Positions 44,986-57,342 are shown, counted from the stretch's first letter. The stretch is 64,000 bases of DNA from Heterocephalus glaber (GCF_000247695.1 NW_004624742.1:10699133-10763132), one strand, 5' to 3'. Numbers and translations: made by a program. The notes: generated by a model not told the origin, from the letters alone.

Positions 44986-45189
44986 TCCATTTTTATTATT
45001 TTTGTCACAAATACATGATGTCACTTCATGTCCCTTGAATTGTGAATCTAACTCTTTCACAGTGTTTGGGACTCTCAAGGCACCTTTTAATTCAGGTCCC
45101 CATAAATGATTCTTTTTCTCTTTCAGATTATTAGGAAGAAATAAAAGCTTCTTTCTTTAAAGAAATAATGATTTTTCTCTCAGTCCTCC

Positions 45190-45560
45190 TTCTTCCTCCA
45201 TTATTTTCAGAGAGTGGGGGTGGCCTGCCGAGTTGTTGCCTGGCCGGAGCCTTTGATTCATACAGGACAAAAATCGGCCGAGCCAGCCAGGCCTTTAACT
45301 CTCCCCTGGTTGCTGTGGAGGGGGCAACAGCAGCCTCCAGGCCTGCGTTGTCTTCTCTTTTCCTGAATTGCCTGCTGCCATCTGCTGGCCATATTAAGCT
45401 AAAATGAAATCACGTTGATGTTTTCCAAGTTTCTTAATAAGGCTCCAAAATGTGCCTCAGCACTACTTCCTGAGGCATCTTCAGGTTGAGGCAGTGTTGG
45501 CAGAGAGGCTACAGTGGCAAGTTTCCAAGCAAGACACTTGGGAAAGACCGCTGATGCTTA
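45190..45560. other. GC-richer non-repeat island, candidate conserved element
   Basis: This block has no recognisable repeat and is clearly richer in G+C than its flanks. It includes GCCTTTGATTCATACAGGAC and paired GGCC-rich words. It contains the CTCF-like motif described separately. A regulatory role is only inferred. Confidence 0.4.
45375..45388 (-). promoter_or_regulatory. CTCF-like motif
   Basis: CTGCCATCTGCTGG on the + strand, i.e. CCAGCAGATGGCAG on the minus strand, fits the CTCF core with one unfavourable base. Occupancy cannot be judged from sequence. Confidence 0.4.
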
Positions 45561-46084
45561 ATGGCCATTTAGGAACAAGGCCCTCCCAAGTCAAATCAGG
45601 GAAACTCAAACCATCATCCCTAAATTAATCCTCTCATCCTACAAATGTACCCTCTCATCAGAGCTACCACTTCCATATCCTCCTCCCATCTCTCATCTGC
45701 CACCTTGACATTCTATCATTCACACTAAAGCCTGCACCAGACTTATGGGATCATGTCAGTCATCTACTTTAAAAAAAATTTGGGGGAGGGGGTGGGGAAT
45801 AATTTCTCATGGAAAAGTCACAAGACCAGTTCAAAGAATCCCCAGTGACCCCACTTAGGATTTTCCAATCATCTGGGTAGCTGCTTTACAGCAGAAGATT
45901 CAACCCAGGATCACATGTTGTTCCAGTTGTCATGTTTTAGTATTTGCTAATTTGGAACATTCCTCACTCTTTCCTCAACTTGCATAAGCTTGACATTTTA
46001 AAGAATTACAGACCATTTTGTAGAAACTCCCTGAATTTGAGTTTTTCTGATGTTGTCTTATAGTATTCTCCCTTGTCAAGTCAC

Positions 46085-46530
46085 TCTTTTCCCTCATGTA
46101 ATTATTTTAGTTTTCTTTTGCTTTTATAACAAATTACCACAAACTTAGTCAGTTAAAACAACACAATTTAAAAAAATAAGTCTTACAGTTCTGAAGTACT
46201 GAAGTCTGAAATGAGCCTCATTGTGCTAAAATCAAGGTGTCAGCCAGTGGTTCCTCAGAGTGGCTCCATGAGAGACTTTCTTTCCTTGTGAAACATGGTT
46301 CCCGCTCCTAGGAGCCACCTGTTTTCCTTGGCTCTTGTCTTCTTTCTCCACTTTCAAAACCAGCAGCATAGCACCTTCAAGTCTTTTTCTGACTCTGACT
46401 CATGCATCTACCATCTCATCTCCTTCTCTGATTCTCTTGCTTCCTTCATTCATGTAGAGGGACCCTGGGAATCACATCAGATTTACCTGAGTATGCTCTC
46501 CATTTCAAGACTGTTAGCTTAGTCACACCA
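46085..46530 (+). mobile_element. MLT1-like LTR (ERVL-MaLR)
   Basis: 'taacaaattaccacaaactt', 'gaagtctgaaatgagcctc', 'aaaatcaaggtgtcagcc' and 'ctctgactcatgcatctacc' follow an MLT1-type LTR order. Confidence 0.72.
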
Positions 46531-46691
46531 GCCCAGTCCTGTAAAGCAGCATATTTACAGATTTGGAGAAATAGGAGGTGGATATCTTCGAGGGTCTATT
46601 TTTTGTGGAGATAGAATATTTAATATTTTGTGTGGAGATAGTTTGAGACTATGTAAATTACTATTACTTATCCCCTTTCACACATGAGTTT

Positions 46692-46720
46692 TAGCAGCTA
46701 TAGCAGCTATAGCAGCTACT
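46692..46720. repeat. short tandem repeat, unit TAGCAGCTA
   Basis: Three near-exact 9-bp copies of TAGCAGCTA in a row. Confidence 0.85.
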
Positions 46721-46907
46721 GATGTGTTTTGCTTAATTATCACTATAATTGTTACTGTCAAATGATAATTTTCTAATTCTATCATTCTTTCTACATTTAT
46801 TATCTTTCTACTGCAAAGAGGAACTTTCTCCTTTCCTCATTTATTAATTCATTTATTCTTGTCAATGTGGACTCATAGTTTCCTTTTTGGTTCAATAGAT
46901 TATGATC

Positions 46908-47085
46908 CAGGTAGGCACGGTAGCTCACACTTGTAATCCCAGCTCTCTGGGAGGCTGCGGCAGGAGGATCACAAGTTTGAATCTAAGCAGTACAACTCAG
47001 TGAGATCCTATCTCAAAAACAAAAAATTTTTTTCAAAGGCTGGTGATACAGCTCAGTGTGAAGGTCTGAGTTCAGTGTCTAGTAG
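46908..47085 (+). mobile_element. B1+ID composite SINE
   Basis: 'ccaggtaggcacggtagctc', 'ctctgggaggctgcggcag', linker, then 'gctggtgatacagctcagtg' and 'gagttcagtgtctag'. Confidence 0.9.
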
Positions 47086-47661
47086 GGAAATATGATCCAT
47101 TACTATTGGCATTTATTTTGATGATTGATTCATACAGTTGGGCCAGTGGGAGACCCTGTAAGCTCCTGTGTTCTTTTAACATGTTCTTGTCATTCTTGAG
47201 TACCTCCTTACTTTTGGTCATAAAAAGATATGTGGTCCAATCCCTGCCCCAGTTATAGAATCAGCTCTTTCTCTAAGGAGCCCAGGTTCCTTTAGTGGGC
47301 AGACTAGGGGCAAAGGGCTGGGAGGTAGCTGTGCACTTTGTTCACTGGGCATCGCTCACTGCTCCCAGTTCCTTTTAGTCAAGTAAACTAGGAAATATGT
47401 GTATGTGCACACACACACACTTTTATTTATTTGAATATATTGAAATCTAAGAGTTCACGACAATACCTCCAATGTCAATTCAACCTCCAAGAATTTCTTC
47501 TTTCTATATTTATACCTCTGTGTGAGGAGATTGGGTCCAGTTTACCCTCAATACTTTCGCTTAGCTGTTCTGTCTTCCTCGCTCTCTTGGCTGCCCCTGG
47601 ATTCCTTCTCCACTCTGGCTGCCTGCCTTGCCGAGCTCTGCATCATGGTATTTTTGAGGAA

Positions 47662-47903
47662 GGCAGATAAGAAGGAGAGAAGGAAGGGAGGAAAGAAGAG
47701 AGGGAGGGAGGAAGGAGGGAGTAAAGCGAAAGAAGGAGAGGAAGGAGGGAATTTTTTATTTTATTTATTTATTTATTTATTTTTGGTACCAGGGATCGAA
47801 CTCTGGCCCTTGTGCTTGCACAGCAGGTGGTGAAACCACTGAGCTAAATCCCTGGCCAGGAGGGAATCTTTTAAAGGAAAGGAAGGAAAGGGAAAAGAAA
47901 GAG
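47662..47903. repeat. (GGAA/GAGG)-rich purine tract split by a SINE
   Basis: AAGG/GGAG-rich sequence at 47662-47752 resumes at 47861-47903 after an inserted antisense SINE and its ATTT-rich tail. Confidence 0.88.
47757..47859 (-). mobile_element. tRNA-derived ID-type SINE
   Basis: (TTTA)n-type tail, GGTACCAGGGATCGAACTCT, ending GAGCTAAATCCCTGGCC. GGAGGGAA recurs at both ends. Confidence 0.95.
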
Positions 47904-48403
47904 AAGACCATGTACATTTTAATGGACCTCTAGCCACTATTCTAATTATTTAATAGCTATGTTCATCACTAAAATTTAAACTTTAAGAAGACAATGGTCA
48001 TCTCTGCCTTATTCATTGAGTATTGAACCCTCAGGGTCTAAGGCAGTGCCTAAAACAGTAGTTTTTAACCTTTAAAAAAAAGTTAACAGTTAAACAGTGT
48101 AAAGCAACAATGGCAAAATTAAAACTCAGCAGTTACTAACACAACTACAATGTCTACATTACCTAAATCATCCTATTTCTACCAGAAACCAAATATTTTT
48201 TAACCTCTACAGCTGAGTGCCCTTGGGTAAAAAGATTTTCTTATTTATTGAGCTTTTGGTTTCCTTGGTTTTGGAGTCTGGTATTGTTTAAAAGATGTTT
48301 TTAAGGTAAGAATTTCAATACAAACTTGTACGTCAAGATGATTCCAAACATTACTGTCCTCCACTATTTGGTAGAAGTGATATTGGCCACAGTCTTAGAA
48401 CCC

Positions 48404-48815
48404 TTGTTTTTAGTTCTCAGGGCTACAACAAGATGCCTTAGACTGGGTGATTTATAAACAACAGAAAATTATTTATTTTATTTATTTATTTTTGTGCAGT
48501 GCTAGGGATCAAGCAACAGAAATTTATTACTCACAGTTGTGGAGGCTGAGACGTCCTCAATGTTCCAATAAAGGTTTCCTCTCTGATCCATGGATGGCAC
48601 CTCATGCCTGTGTCCTTATGTAAAGGAAGGGACAAACAAGCTTCCCCAGGCCTCTTCCATAAGGGCACTTAATTCCTTTCCAGATGTCCTTCCTCTTTAG
48701 GTCATGACATCTATTCACCTTCCAGATGCCCTACCTCTTCATACCACAACAATGGGGATTAGATTTCAACATATGCATTTTGGAAGGACACAAATATTTA
48801 GACCTTAGCAGCCAA
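48404..48815 (+). mobile_element. MaLR-type LTR (MST/MLT1A-like)
   Basis: 'gccttagactgggtgattta', 'gtggaggctgagacgtcc', 'cataagggcacttaattcc' and 'gatttcaacatatgcatttt' follow the LTR order. A (TTTA)n run with a 20-bp ID tail ('gtgctagggatcaagc') sits inside near 48470-48512, duplicating 'caacagaaa(a)tt' around it. This suggests a heavily truncated SINE insertion. Confidence 0.78.
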
Positions 48816-49579
48816 GTAAGCTAGACAGTGGAGTCTGCAGGGCTTGTTGTGGGGAATAACTGTTGCCATGCCCAGCAGTGAGGCACAAAATGGGTGTTTT
48901 CAGGCCTGTCCCGTTGTTCTCCTAGAAGCATTTTTAAAATAGCTGTAATTTTTTGCCCCCAACTTCTGCCAACAAACGTCAAAGCCAATCTTTACTGGGT
49001 CCCTTCTTCCCTCTCTTTTTTCCTGGTAGACATCAAGTCCTAATGCATTTGTGCTTTGCGAAAATAAAAGGCATCCTTTTCAGGGGCTGATGGAAATAAA
49101 CAGCTGGACTCTTTCAGAGGACACATTAGGAAGTGATGGAACATGCTGAAACACAGCTGCCACGAGGACTGAAAGTGGCTGCTCAGCACAAAGGGCTACA
49201 ACTTCAGGCACAAAGAGCCAGACTTTTTCCCTTGCTCAGAAAACCTGCCTCTCAGGCATCACGTTGGTTCAGTAGAGAAGAAGTGTGAGCGCTGCTGCCT
49301 CCCCAGGGTTACAGCACTGGGCAGGTACAGGAAGGGGGCTGGAGCAGGACCTAATAGGTTGCTTTCGTGGCCAAAACCTCTTGGCCTCCAATTGGTTCCT
49401 GTGGTGAGGCCCAGAATGTCCCCTGACTCTACCTCACTCACCAACTCAACACCCCCAGTCTCTCCCTACCCCAACACACTAAGAGAGTCCTAGTGACTCC
49501 TCTGCACACCCTTGATCCCCACACAGGTGTGTTAGGGTAAAACCCAAAACACCCAGTAATTTAAGCTCTCCCTGCAGAC

Positions 49580-49760
49580 ACGGTGGTTCTCAACGTTGGC
49601 ACGCATCAGAGACACCCACGGATCTCTCATGGATCCCCGTGTCAGGCTGCTTTCCAGATGAATCACATCATGATCTCCTGGAACGGGCCTTGGGATCTGT
49701 ATATTTTTAAAAAACTCTTCAGATGTTGGGTGATTGAGTTTGAGAGCTGTGAGCTAACAT
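49580..49760. mobile_element. MER5-like hAT element
   Basis: The start 'gtggttctcaacgttggcac', then 'gaatcacatcatgatctcctg' and 'atatttttaaaaaactcttc' follow a MER5A-type non-autonomous hAT. The right end is diverged. Confidence 0.72.
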
Positions 49761-49950
49761 GTTTTCATGGTGTCTTCTGAGGTGGTATCTCTCAAACTCC
49801 CTGTAGTCAGGGACTGGCTTTAGGGCTTTCTTTTTCTTAACTATGAATCCTTTAACTATGATACCTTTGTAAAACACAATAAAACTAAATCACTAGAAAA
49901 ATGAGATTAAAAAGTAGATATACAAAATACAAGCCCAAATATTTATTTAT

Positions 49951-50070
49951 TTATTGTTTTTTTGAGACCAGGTCTTGCTTTGTAGCCCAAATGGCCTCGA
50001 ACTCATGGTGCTCCTCCTACCTCCACCTCCCAAGTGTTGGGATTACAGGTGTGTGCCACCATGCCCAGTC
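49951..50070 (-). mobile_element. B1 SINE
   Basis: 'tttttttgagaccaggtctt', 'gtagcccaaatggcctcg', 'gtgtgccaccatgcccag'. Confidence 0.94.
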
Positions 50071-50879
50071 CAAATATTTTCATTATTAAATTCAAAGATA
50101 CAAAATTGTTATTAAGTTTTTCTACAGTCTTAGTTTCTGTACTTATTTCATCGTGGATTGTTAATTTGTGGACAATCCATGGGTTGGTATGTGAGTCATG
50201 CTTAGAGTAAGACCATTTTAAGACTCATTTTTACAGGAAATATTAAGTAGATGAGTGTGCTACTGCTGCTGCTGCTGCAGTTGAGGGTCAAACAGATTTA
50301 ATAAATACTGCAGAATATATACCAGTTTAGCATAAAGGACGGTAGGCACTTAAGAGCTCTGAGATGTTCTAAAGTAACAAAAACCATTTAGCTTTATTTA
50401 ATTCAGTGTTTTTAAATCTCATAACACCAGAAAATCTCCCTCTGTCCAGACCCTATAGGCACTTACATAAAGTGTAATCTGTTTAACAATTTATTACAGT
50501 CTTATGACTCATGCTCTCTTGACAAAAAGAGAGATGAATCTTTGCAGAATCATTCCCTGCACTGCCCTGTGCCCAGCTGTGCCTCACTTGTCTGTGGCTT
50601 GAATCTCAGCGACTGGCATTAGCAGCCACCCAATGAGCAAGCTAGCGTTGCCCCCTTTGTCTCCCTGGACATCCTGACAGCCATGCAGTCCTGCTAGCTC
50701 TCCTGCTAAATGTGTTCAGGGCAGCCAGCTCAGGTCCACTTGTGCAAGCTGGTTCAGATCTGCCTGAACATCATCATTTCTCTATTAGTGGTTCCTTCCC
50801 CCCTTGGTGTGCCCACCTTCCCTGATAGGCTCTTCACAACAAAGACAGAATTATCTCTGTAAAATTCAAATCTGATCTT

Positions 50880-50964
50880 TTTTTCTTTTGGTACTAGGGA
50901 TTGAACTGGGGTCATTGCACTTACAAGGCAGGTGGCGGAACCACTGAGCTAAATCCCCAGCCCC
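50880..50964 (-). mobile_element. tRNA-derived ID-type SINE
   Basis: GGTACTAGGGATTGAACTGG, ending GAGCTAAATCCCCAGCC, with T-rich tail. Confidence 0.94.
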
Positions 50965-52234
50965 CTACAACTTTTCTTGATTGTCCAGTCTCCAGTGTTT
51001 CTGTCTGACAAACAAGGCCTGTTAAGCTCTGCTTCTGCCTACTGCTCCAGCCTCATCACTTCCCATCCATCCATACTGAACTACTCTACCTGAAGTTTGC
51101 TAAATACCTGAAGTCATCTTCCAGCTGTCCTCACCTCTCTCCCTCCCACTTCCCTCTCTGGCTAATTTAGCTTCCAGAGCCAGGGTAAGGTCCCCTCCCT
51201 GGGAAGCTCTCCCTGTCCACCTAGTCTAGGATGGGCCTCCCTTTTCTGTGAGCCCTCAAAACCACTTATCACAATACTGTGCTGTGATTGGCTCTTGACC
51301 ATGCTAGAGGGCTCGTCTGGTTGAGCTCCTTCAGGACAAGTTTGTCTCCCTCATTGTTCAGCTACCCTGCCTACCACAGATAAGGCATTCAATATATACT
51401 TGTTGAATGAACGAATACATGAGTGAGCAAAAGAATCACATGCTGTCCTATTCCTGAACTATAGGGGCCCTAAAGGACCCTTGAAGAATGCATTTCAGTA
51501 TCAGAAAGTCCCAGGTCCCAGTCTAACACTTCCCTTCCAAACCCCCTCCTGGTCAGTCCAGTCACCTGCACGGTCTCCCTTTCCCCAGAGCTCTGACTCT
51601 ATTCAGCTTCTTCAGCCTGACACCTGTGTTGGACCATCTGCTTGGCTTGCAGCTCAGGTTTTGCTTCTTTGAAGCTGCTTTTCAGATCATTCTCAGAATC
51701 ATAGAGTCCCCTAGGAGTCCCCAGTTTCCAACCTAGACCAGCAGTTTGGACTCCCACTTTACCTGGAAGGAGTCAGAACACCTACCGCTGAACAACTGTA
51801 CCTGCTTCAAACACTTCTCCAAGAGAGGTAGACCTGGGCAGTGGAGAGGAGGACTTTCTAAGACTTTCGGAATTATAGGCCTGCTGGGCTTATTACTTTC
51901 TGTTTGCTTTTCTACACTTATTTTCCATTATTCCTGGTCATGCTATGCGCAACACATTTCTTTCTTGTGCTATGACTTCTTGCTGGATTTAGCAAGCAAG
52001 ACATTAATAGTAGGAGATTAGCAGTCAGCAAGACAGAGGAGCCTGAAATGTGCTGCACTGCTCCTTTCTGCAAGTTTGGGATTTTGGTAGTCCCTGAAGT
52101 TTTCTACAACCCCAGGTCCTGTGGACTGGCTTCTCTTCCAGAGCTCCAGCTGTCCCCAGATTCTGGTAACACCATCCCCAATGGCAGGAGTGGTTGGTGG
52201 TAATGGCTCCCTACTATTGTGAGCCCTTGAATGC

Positions 52235-52432
52235 GTCTCTATTTTGTGCTAATGGAGACTGAACCCAGGGCCTTCACACTATGCTACATCCCCAGCCTTT
52301 TTATTTGTTTTTTGTTTTGAGACAGGTTCTCACTAATTTGCTAACTTGCCCAGGCTGGATGCAAATTTGCAATCCTCCTGCCTCAGGCTCCCAGAGTGTT
52401 GAGATTACAAGACTACATCACAATGCCTGGCA
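52235..52432 (-). mobile_element. B1+ID composite SINE
   Basis: Antisense ID ('gctaatggagactgaaccc', 'atgctacatccccagcc') joined to antisense B1 ('gagacaggttctcac', 'cccagagtgttgagattac'). Confidence 0.92.
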
Positions 52433-52822
52433 TGGTTTGGGTATTAAATATCCCCCAAAGACCGGCATACTAACAGGCATGATTGACAGTCTGTGACACT
52501 AATGGAGCCAGCAGAAACTTTAAAATGTAGGGCCTAACTGAAGGAAGTTAAGTCATTGAAGGTGAAGCCTAGAAGGGGATATTGAGACTCTGGCTCCTTT
52601 CCATCTCTTTCTTGCTTCCCAGCCACCACAAGGTGAACAGTTTTGCTCCACCATGTGCTCCCTGCTGTGATGTGCTTCATTACCACAGGCTCAAAGCAAT
52701 GAGGCCAAGAAACCATGGACTGAAACCTCTGAAACTGTGAGCCAAAATGAACCTTTTCTTCTTATAAATTGCTTTTCTCAGGTATTTTGTCACAGCAACG
52801 AAAATCTAACTAAGACATCGCC
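52433..52822 (+). mobile_element. rodent MaLR-type LTR
   Basis: The start 'catggtttgggtattaaata', then 'agaaactttaaaatgtaggg', 'ccaccacaaggtgaacag', 'aaccatggactgaaacctc', 'gagccaaaatgaacctttt' and 'cacagcaacgaaaatctaac' match the order of THE1/MST-like rodent MaLR LTRs. It is a solo LTR with no internal region. Confidence 0.8.
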
Positions 52823-53034
52823 CCTTTGTAAAAAATCCTTTCATTAAATTCTTTAATACACCTTTGGAGTGTACCATGTAGGTCTTGCTGGGACTCTGGA
52901 GGCATGATACCTTCCTTTCACAACACAAAAGCTGAGCAAATGGAACTGAGGTATCCTAGATTGGTCCAGGGCTCTTTTCTACCCCATGGTCACCACTTCC
53001 TTTGCTCCAGAATTTAAATATCAAGCATGTAATA

Positions 53035-53275
53035 ATAATTATAGCTATTGTTTAGAGCTTTCAAGATGTCTGGTGTTGTGCTGTGTTCAACATACATGAT
53101 ATCTCATTTAATCATTACATCAAGGTGTGCAACAACTCTCTGTCAAGCAGGTTTTATTATCCTCATTTTAGAAATGAAAAAACCTGAGTCTTAAGGAGAT
53201 TAATCTGGTGGAAGTTATGCAGCAGGTAAATGGCAGAGCAGAGAGTTTGGCTCACTGCTGGACTTCAAAGTGAGA
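53035..53275 (-). mobile_element. MIR SINE
   Basis: Antisense MIR: 'atgatatctcatttaatc', 'tattatcctcattttagaaa', 'cagcaggtaaatggcagag'. Confidence 0.85.
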
Positions 53276-53299
53276 ATTTTTTTTCCTTTTTGGTCATTC

Positions 53300-54130
53300 A
53301 GAAATTGTAAAAATTGTTAACATTTTTAACTGACACACAATTTACATATCTATGGGAGAGCAGGGAGATAATTTAATATATGTATACAATGTGTAATGAT
53401 CAAATCTGGATAATTAGCATTTCCATCTCCTCAAATATTTTTATCATTTCCTTGTGTTGGAACCCTTCAAACTCCTCCCTTTTAGTTCTTTATAAAATGT
53501 ATATGTCAGCTGATTACTTTTGATCATCTTAGGGAATTTTCTGATCTCAACAGTAATGATTACATAAAAAAAACCAGATATAAAACAAAATCAGCAGAGT
53601 TTTAGTAAACAGAGGTTGCTAGAATTCCAAATATGTAAAAAGTTCTTCCTGTTCATTAATTTTCCAAATATCCTACACTTTTAAAGGAGTATCGCTCTCC
53701 AAGGAACACGAGTCACTTAAATTATGTAACAGTGTGCTATTCAAAATTAGCTGTAAATGAGCATGTGCTAAGCAAATTGAGCGATACCATTTTTATAAAG
53801 CTCTTCACATGAATAATAAATACTATTGATGAGGAAAATTTAAAAATATATATAATAAATTATCAGAAACTATAGTTACCCTACTGGCTATGTAATACAA
53901 ACCTGTTCTTCCTACTTATTTTGTACCATTACCCAACCCCTCTCTCCCTTCTCTCCACTCCCACTTACCCCTTCTAGCATCTAGTGACCACTACTTTACT
54001 CTTTCCATCAATGAAAGCAACTTTTTTTTAGCTTCCACAAATGAGAGAGATGATGAAGTACTTGTTGTTTTGTGCCTGGGTTATTTCACTTAACATCACT
54101 TAACGTAATGCCCTCCAGGACCATCCATTT
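53300..54130 (-). mobile_element. L1 LINE 3' end
   Basis: Antisense L1 3'-UTR and nearby words: 'aactgacacacaatttac', 'gtgtaatgatcaaatctgg', 'actatagttaccctactgg', 'tgcctgggttatttcactt'. There is no coding frame. Confidence 0.85.
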
Positions 54131-54789
54131 TGCAGAGTGAGTACTTTGATAACACCAAAGTTGTTTGCTTTGGGATGGGCCCAAAACACTCTTGACTCTT
54201 TGAACTCACTGTCAACTGATAGATGATAGTAAGTGATAGATGTGGTCTGGCTGTAGCCTGATGGGAAATCCAGATGGAGGGAAACCAGCCCAGAAAACAG
54301 TACTCGTAGTTAGTTTTCATTAAACAACAGGGTCTGGCAGAGAGTCAGTGTCTAAAAGACAGTAATGGCATCTCAGCAAAAGAAAGGGCTGAACAGGCTT
54401 CAGGTAGAAAATGTGGCAGGCAGTTTACACCACATTCCCAAGAGGGATAGCACTCAGTGGCCAAAAGGCTAAATATCAGGAGCCCCCGAGGTTTCAAAGT
54501 GAGTCAGATTCTTGGATTTTAAACATCAAGAAAGCCTGCTTGGCCACCGCATCTGCTGAAGCTGATGTAGGGCTTGTAGGGCATAGTTAAATTACATGTC
54601 ATCTATTTACCACCTACCTCTCCGGACGAAGCAAATGAAAACATGGGTCTTTAAACACAAAAATGCCAAATTTTTCTCTTCTGAAATCTTCTGTTCCCAA
54701 GTGGCCCTCAAATGATCAAAATTAGTCTTTTATTTTATCACTTATTTGTTTTCAATAAGAGTAAGAAGAACAAATTATATGTATATATA

Positions 54790-54867
54790 TATTGGTACCA
54801 GGGATCAAACTCAGGACCTTGAGCTTGCAAGGCAGGTGGCAGAATCACTGAGCTAAATCCCTGGCCC
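54790..54867 (-). mobile_element. tRNA-derived ID-type SINE
   Basis: (TA)n-type tail, GGTACCAGGGATCAAACTCA, ending GAGCTAAATCCCTGGCC. AATT(A/C)TATAT recurs on both flanks. Confidence 0.95.
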
Positions 54868-55069
54868 AATTCTATATATTTTTTGAGCCTCCTTATGTGT
54901 GTCTTAAAAATTAAATGCTCATTTTTCCCTTCATAAAAATATACTTTTGTGGAAATTTTAAAGAAAGTATGACAGAAATAAAAATCACTTGTAATCTCAC
55001 CAGCCATAGATAGCCTTTAATTGCATTTTGATGTATGATATGATTTTCAGATGCTCCAGAGATCTTGGA

Positions 55070-55480
55070 GCATGGAAGTGTCACCAGACAGGGTCCAGGG
55101 AGATCCCTAAGGCAGAGATGAGAAACCTTGACTCACCTCACCCACAGGACAGGTTGCAGGTTTGCTGACTTCCATCCTTGAAAAGTAAAGAGGTTTACTA
55201 GGCAGAATCTAAAAGTACACACTTAAAAAAATAGAGTACAGGTCCTCCAGAGAGAGGCACAGTATATTTTGGAGATGGAGATATTTGTGGTTTTGGCAGT
55301 GGAAATCTGTGGAATTTGTGAATCTACAGAAAGTTTGCGCTTGTTCATGGAGAAAAGTGATGGCCTACCCACACGTGGAAAAATAATAGCTCATTTTACA
55401 AGTGAAATGATGGCCCATTTTACAGGAGAAGAGCAGGGCCCAGATGGATGTGTGCCAGGTCCTCCTGCATGACCTGCAGT
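55070..55480 (+). repeat. retrovirus-like repeat module, copy 1
   Basis: It shares an ordered set of words with 57460-57798, such as 'gagaaacctt'/'aagaaaccta', 'ggttgcaggtttgctgact'/'agttgcagatgcactgact' and 'aggcagaatctaaaagtac'/'aggcagaattttaaaagtac'. It shares 'gacagggtcca(t)gggagat' with the minus strand of 60560-60640. It is probably part of one endogenous LTR-element family. It is non-coding and unnamed. Confidence 0.5.
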
Positions 55481-55779
55481 AACCTTTCTTCCCTTGGAGC
55501 TCATTGACAGTTCATGCATATGGACTGGATCTCATACATCCAATATAGCAAAGTGAATTATGAGAAAGAACATGCACAATAGACGCAGCTGACAGGACTC
55601 AGCAGCCTGTCAGTCATCTTGTCAATCATGTTCTGAAAGACCCAAAGGGAGGTGCCTTAGACTGGGCACAACATCCTAAATTCTTAAACCCAATGCCCTC
55701 AAGCACTTGTGACATTTCCACTGGCAGGAGCCCACTCACGGAGTGTACTGTCGCCTGATTAAAACTATGCTGCTTTTTC

Positions 55780-56460
55780 CTTACTGTCTCATTCTATGTT
55801 CAATTCTTTGTTCATTGTGCACAATAACCTGGAAATAGTACTACCAGCAGCACCAGAGCAGACAGCTCTAGGACCCAGGGAGGTTGTAGAAGACATGCTG
55901 CAGACAGCTGTAAAGGGCTGAAATGGAACCTTTCCCAGGGTTCCTGTGGGCAAAGCCCTGATGGCACACATTTTGAAGGTGTGGTCCAATGGAGGGGGAT
56001 GTTGGTCCCCTCTGCCCTTCCAGCCACAGCTTGGAGCTGCTAGCTGAGGAGGAGAAGAAAATGGCAGAATTCCAACCAACCACACCAAACCACTAAGTCA
56101 TGATTCATTTTTCTTTCCCAGTGCACCAGGGGAAAACCCAGAGAACACGGGCTTCCCCTTCCACCTCCTGCACAACACTGGCTAGAGAGAAGGGAAACTG
56201 ACAGGAATTTGGACCTTAGTCTACCTAGTGGCCTGGGAACAATTTCATTTTCTTCTGCTTGCTGGATCAGCACTAGTGCACGGGAGGCACACTGTGGGAG
56301 CGCACATCCCCACCCCACCCAGGCCTAACAACTACCCCGGAGCCATGAAAAAACTTCCCAAGCTCCCCAGCTCCTACTGACCCCCTCCACCCTCCAGCTC
56401 CCTGGCTGTCCCTGTTAACTGCCATCTGAAGAAAAGTTAAAGGATTTGAGTTCTCCAACA
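55780..56460. other. GC-richer unassigned segment
   Basis: This block is richer in G+C than its surroundings, with several overlapping open frames on the minus strand (up to 99 codons). None resembles a family I know, and their overlap in all frames argues for composition rather than coding. It may be internal sequence of an endogenous element. Confidence 0.35.
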
Positions 56461-56718
56461 AATGAAAATATCAGAATGGGAGTGAGCAAAGGATAAGAAG
56501 GGGAACAGGGTTTTTAGGGGAGAGTGGAGGAAAGGAAAAAACCCCAAAATCCAGAGGGCTCCTTCTTAGTGTGAGTCCATAAACTCAACCAGGTTTCAAG
56601 GATAGCATGGACTAACACCTGAATGAGCACTTGAATCTACATGGCTTAGGGCATGTTCCCAGCCATACAAAAAGGGGACCCATGGCAGGAGGCAGACTAA
56701 GTTTATGCCCTTTAGTTT

Positions 56719-56756
56719 TGAGAGAGAAGTGAGAGAGAGAGAGACAGAGAGAGAGA

Positions 56757-56815
<59 letters not shown>

Positions 56816-56824
56816 GAGAGAGAG
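56719..56824. repeat. (GA)n tract
   Basis: About 100 bp of GA with a few ACA or GGA interruptions. Confidence 0.97.
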
Positions 56825-57290
56825 GGAATGAAAAGAGCAGTTTAGAGGATTTCCTTTTACCTAAAGTGTTTAGGACCCAAAGATGTTCATAACTGTAAGG
56901 AGATTACTTCTTCCTTGGAGTGTCATTCCAGGGTTGGTTCTCTCCATTATGTTTCAGGATTAGGTTTCCCATGCCAGCTACATGAGAAACTTCGCTTGAG
57001 ACACTGAGTGGGTCTATCCTTATTTGTGTCTCCCTGGTGAGCAGATTTGAGTTCTATCTGACCCTCTGGCTAGGAATGGAATATCTTGACCTAGGGAATA
57101 CATTATGAGGCTATTACCTGTCATAGAATATACCTCTCAGCACATCTTCCCATTCCTGTAAGAGGAAGCCATTGCCTCTTGTCTTTGGTGCTTTTGTATG
57201 CACTCATACAAATGCAAGCACTCATTTTTCTAGGGACTTGGAAGCCTGTAACTGCTGAAAAAGAAAAAACCCTAAGACTGCAGAGGTCTG

Positions 57291-57294
57291 GGGA

Positions 57295-57335
<41 letters not shown>
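57291..57335. repeat. (GA)n tract
   Basis: About 45 bp of GA repeats, 500 bp from the larger GA tract. Confidence 0.97.

Positions 57336-57342
<7 letters not shown>

Larger units (their letters stand above)
30496..45167. other. intergenic region, left part
   Basis: No exon or gene was recognised beyond the SELENOF 3' end. The region holds SINEs, a mariner fragment (32205), L1 (32465-33260), LTR pieces (34955, 35345, 37803), a (CA)20 tract and hAT fragments. Stretches such as 36600-37640, 38040-40620, 40830-42290 and 43210-44860 show no repeat or coding sequence I can name. In human the next gene on this side is, as I recall, SH3GLB1 in convergent orientation. It is not seen here. Confidence 0.75.

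Noticed and set aside
50263..50279. (CTG)n expansion candidate
   Set aside because: Only about five units, too short to be notable.
56719..56824. CRISPR-like or minisatellite array
   Set aside because: It is a dinucleotide GA repeat with no spacer structure. No CRISPR-like array is expected or seen in this nuclear DNA.
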